This document shows, piece by piece, positions 62,061-64,000 of a stretch of 64,000 nucleotides of DNA. Source of the DNA: Terricaulis silvestris (GTDB taxonomy: Bacteria; Pseudomonadota; Alphaproteobacteria; Caulobacterales; Aquidulcibacteraceae); assembly GCF_009792355.1 (NCBI RefSeq), contig NZ_CP047045.1:1638501-1702500 (forward strand), given 5' to 3'. The position numbers and the translations under genes are program-made. The notes beneath the pieces are model-generated. The model had not been told where the DNA came from. It was given only the letters and a program-made list of their open reading frames with translations, and made no database searches. Position 1 is the stretch's first letter. Every line of letters starts with the position of its first letter.

Positions 62061-64000
62061 CTAATCGCTGACCCTGAAGTGATATGTGCCGGACCCGATG
62101 CTGATTTCTATCTCGTGATCGAGGCGACGCTCAATACGCATGTCGGTTCGTCGATCAACGAGGCGGCCGCCTTCTCGCACGATCGCACTTGGTCGCGCGG
62201 GTACCGAGACGACAGCTTCGGTGTTTGCCGGAATGGTTACATCGAGATGGAGTGTCAAATCGGAATGTTGCCACCAAGCGGTGGAGATCCTCCCGACGAC
62301 AGAGTCATAATCCGCGCCGCCGCGCCTCACGCGAGGGTTCAGCACTGGGCGAACGGCGATTTTCTTAAAGCCGGGCTCCAATGCGTGGACGCCCGCAACG
62401 CGGCGAAAAAGAAATCCGCACACAGACCCTAGAGCGGGGTGATTGTAGGAGTTCATGGCGAGATTGCCTTGGTCTCCGTTCCAGCGCTCCCAAATGGTCG
62501 TGGCGCCTTTTGCGATCATGTATCCCCACGATGGGTAATCGGTGCGGAGTAAAAGGTCATAGGCGAGATCAGAGTAACCCGCGTCGACGAGTACGTCTAA
62601 AATGTGCGCCGTTCCGAAAATGCCAGTCGTCATCAGCGTGCCGCGCACGCGTATGTTGTCAGCCAATCGTTCCGCCGCAATCGCCCTCAGCCCCTCTGGT
62701 ACAAGCCCGTATTGGAGCGCCAGGACATAGCTAGTTTGGCTCCCATTGCCGATTATACCGTCAGGCCCCACAAAGGCGGCGATGAATGCGGAGCGGATAT
62801 GCGCGTGTAGGCGTTGAAGGTTGTCGGCGTCATCGATGCGTCCAATGGCTGTCGCCATGCGGCCCATGCGCTCCGTAGCGCTTGCCCAATTGGCGGTGGC
62901 GACGAGGTCGTAAGGGGTGGTGGGAACGTTGTCCTTTGTCGCATCCACTGCCAGCCAGTCGCCCATGTTGAATTGGGACCTCCAGATGTAGTCTGGGTTG
63001 GCTTGTTCGAGATACTGGAGGAAACGCGTCATGGCGCTCCAGTTTTCACGAATGATGTCGTTGTCGCCGTAACGACGCCAATTGGACCAGACGAATGTAA
63101 TGCTGGCGTCCGCCCAACCAGGCGCGCCCTCGACGAGCGTGTTGAACCTCGGGATCGCGCCGGGCGACAAAGCCGGAAGGTTGCCGTTTGGAGATTGATC
63201 TGTTCTGACGTCATCCAGTTGGCGGCGCGTGAACGCAGCGACGTCCATGTTGAACGCGGCAGCGTCATAGAAGACACTCGGGTCGGCCAACCAAGGCAGG
63301 CGCTCGTCGCGTTGGGGACAATCGGTGAAGACCCCCATGAGATTTGAACGCTGCGTCCACACCGCATTGCGCCAAATCTGTTGGATGAGTGCGTTGTCGG
63401 TGAAGAGGCGTCCCGTCACCGCGAGATCGCTGTGAACGACAATGCCTTCGACCGAATTCAGCGTCGGCAGCGTGGGCAGGCCGACTATCTGCACATACCG
63501 AAAACCATGATAGGTGAACTTGGGCTCGAAGGTTTCTCCGTTTGTATGCCCCGCCAATATGAAGACATCCAGCGCCTCAGCGCCACGGAGATTGGATTGA
63601 TCGACCTCGCCAGTTGCCGTGAGAAGTTCCGCAAAGCGAAGCTCAACACGTGCGCCGACCGGGCCTTTGGTGCGCAGGCGGCACCAACCTGCAAAATTCT
63701 GTCCGAAGTCGAATACGTAGACGCCCGGCGCCGGATTGGTCAGCTGCGTGGCCTTTAGTGTTTGCGTGGCGCGGATGGGTGGGCTGCATTGCGCCGCCAG
63801 CTCGCATGTCGGGCGATCGGCGGCCTCGGCGTAGGCCCAACGAGTATCGTCGAAATCAATTGTGTCCCATCCGGCTTGTTCGTAACGGCCGTCATAGACT
63901 TCCCCGTTATAGATTTCGGACCGGCGAATGGCGGAGTCGGAGGTACGCCAGTCGCAATCGGTATTGATCGTTTCTCGCAAGCCATCGTCATAGGTAAGCT
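62061..64000 (-). CDS. Alpha-L-rhamnosidase, GH78 (5' end outside window)
   Basis: At least 646 residues; the frame is still open at the right edge (…LTYDDGLRETINTD), so the N-terminal start is missing. DWRTSDSAIRRSEIYNGEVY, VYVFDFGQNFAGW, and FTDCPQRDERLPWLADPSVF, which carries the acidic catalytic region, then SWGYMIAKGATTIWERWNGD, are typical of GH78 enzymes that remove terminal rhamnose from plant glycosides or polysaccharides. Ends convergent with the SDR (35-bp gap). Inverting catalysis is known for the family. Confidence 0.92.
   Translation of the reverse strand, partial: LTYDDGLRETINTDCDWRTSDSAIRRSEIYNGEVYDGRYEQAGWDTIDFDDTRWAYAEAADRPTCELAAQCSPPIRATQTLKATQLTNPAPGVYVFDFGQNFAGWCRLRTKGPVGARVELRFAELLTATGEVDQSNLRGAEALDVFILAGHTNGETFEPKFTYHGFRYVQIVGLPTLPTLNSVEGIVVHSDLAVTGRLFTDNALIQQIWRNAVWTQRSNLMGVFTDCPQRDERLPWLADPSVFYDAAAFNMDVAAFTRRQLDDVRTDQSPNGNLPALSPGAIPRFNTLVEGAPGWADASITFVWSNWRRYGDNDIIRENWSAMTRFLQYLEQANPDYIWRSQFNMGDWLAVDATKDNVPTTPYDLVATANWASATERMGRMATAIGRIDDADNLQRLHAHIRSAFIAAFVGPDGIIGNGSQTSYVLALQYGLVPEGLRAIAAERLADNIRVRGTLMTTGIFGTAHILDVLVDAGYSDLAYDLLLRTDYPSWGYMIAKGATTIWERWNGDQGNLAMNSYNHPALGSVCGFLFRRVAGVHALEPGFKKIAVRPVLNPRVRRGGADYDSVVGRISTAWWQHSDLTLHLDVTIPANTEAVVSVPARPSAIVREGGRLVDRRTDMRIERRLDHEIEISIGSGTYHFRVSD

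Noticed and set aside
62022-62432. 136-residue plus-strand ORF after the SDR
   Set aside because: Antisense to the GH78 C-terminus and without motif.

Overview
The window looks like chromosomal DNA of a high-GC alphaproteobacterium. A PopZ-type polar organiser (34033-34536) sits between an isoaspartate methyltransferase-like gene and valS, an arrangement known from Caulobacterales. TrmFO, ATM1-type ABC, CobW, AsmA and M48 genes fit that placement. Genus is inference; no rRNA is present.

Region by region: (1) 45-17606 is ordinary housekeeping DNA on both strands: TrmFO, a MATE exporter, an NADP oxidoreductase, GltX, a CPBP protease, a thiolase, a nitronate monooxygenase-like enzyme, a LOG protein, an ABC exporter, an FAD oxidoreductase and tRNA-Asn. 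It carries palindromic repeats, one of them inserted in frame in trmFO. (2) 17855-30837 is a complete 13-kb integrated element in the 3' end of tRNA-Cys, bounded by a 23-bp direct repeat. It has an integrase with arm-type sites at both ends, an SF3 helicase, small and large terminase, portal, a prohead protease-capsid fusion, a gpW-like connector and a DUF2190 decoration protein, but no recognisable tail, baseplate or lysis gene. It reads as a capsid-encoding phage satellite (cf-PICI-like). A 23-bp perfect inverted repeat built of iterons, between helicase and terS, is the candidate origin or cos site. (3) 30972-46763 is core DNA again: extensin-like, APC permease, pcm, popZ, valS, epimerase, DUF4396, esterase, DUF3137, WD40, CobW, AsmA, tRNA-Phe and an M48 protease. 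(4) From 46837, a tRNA-His gene breaks off after its anticodon arm. Mobilisation genes follow (relaxase, ArdC antirestriction protein, SSB, TraF-like peptidase), with a 762-residue zinc-ribbon/PD-(D/E)XK protein that may be a defence gene, a CehA/McbA hydrolase operon, a secreted nuclease, a histidine kinase, a frameshifted hemB, an SDR and a partial GH78 rhamnosidase. No T4SS is present, and the island's other end is outside the window or unrecognised.

How the parts fit: the satellite appears able to excise, replicate, build its own head and package itself, needing a helper mainly for tails and lysis. In the right-hand region, a near-identical palindrome (GATATCTNAGATGYC) precedes both the CehA/McbA operon and the SDR gene, suggesting one local regulon.
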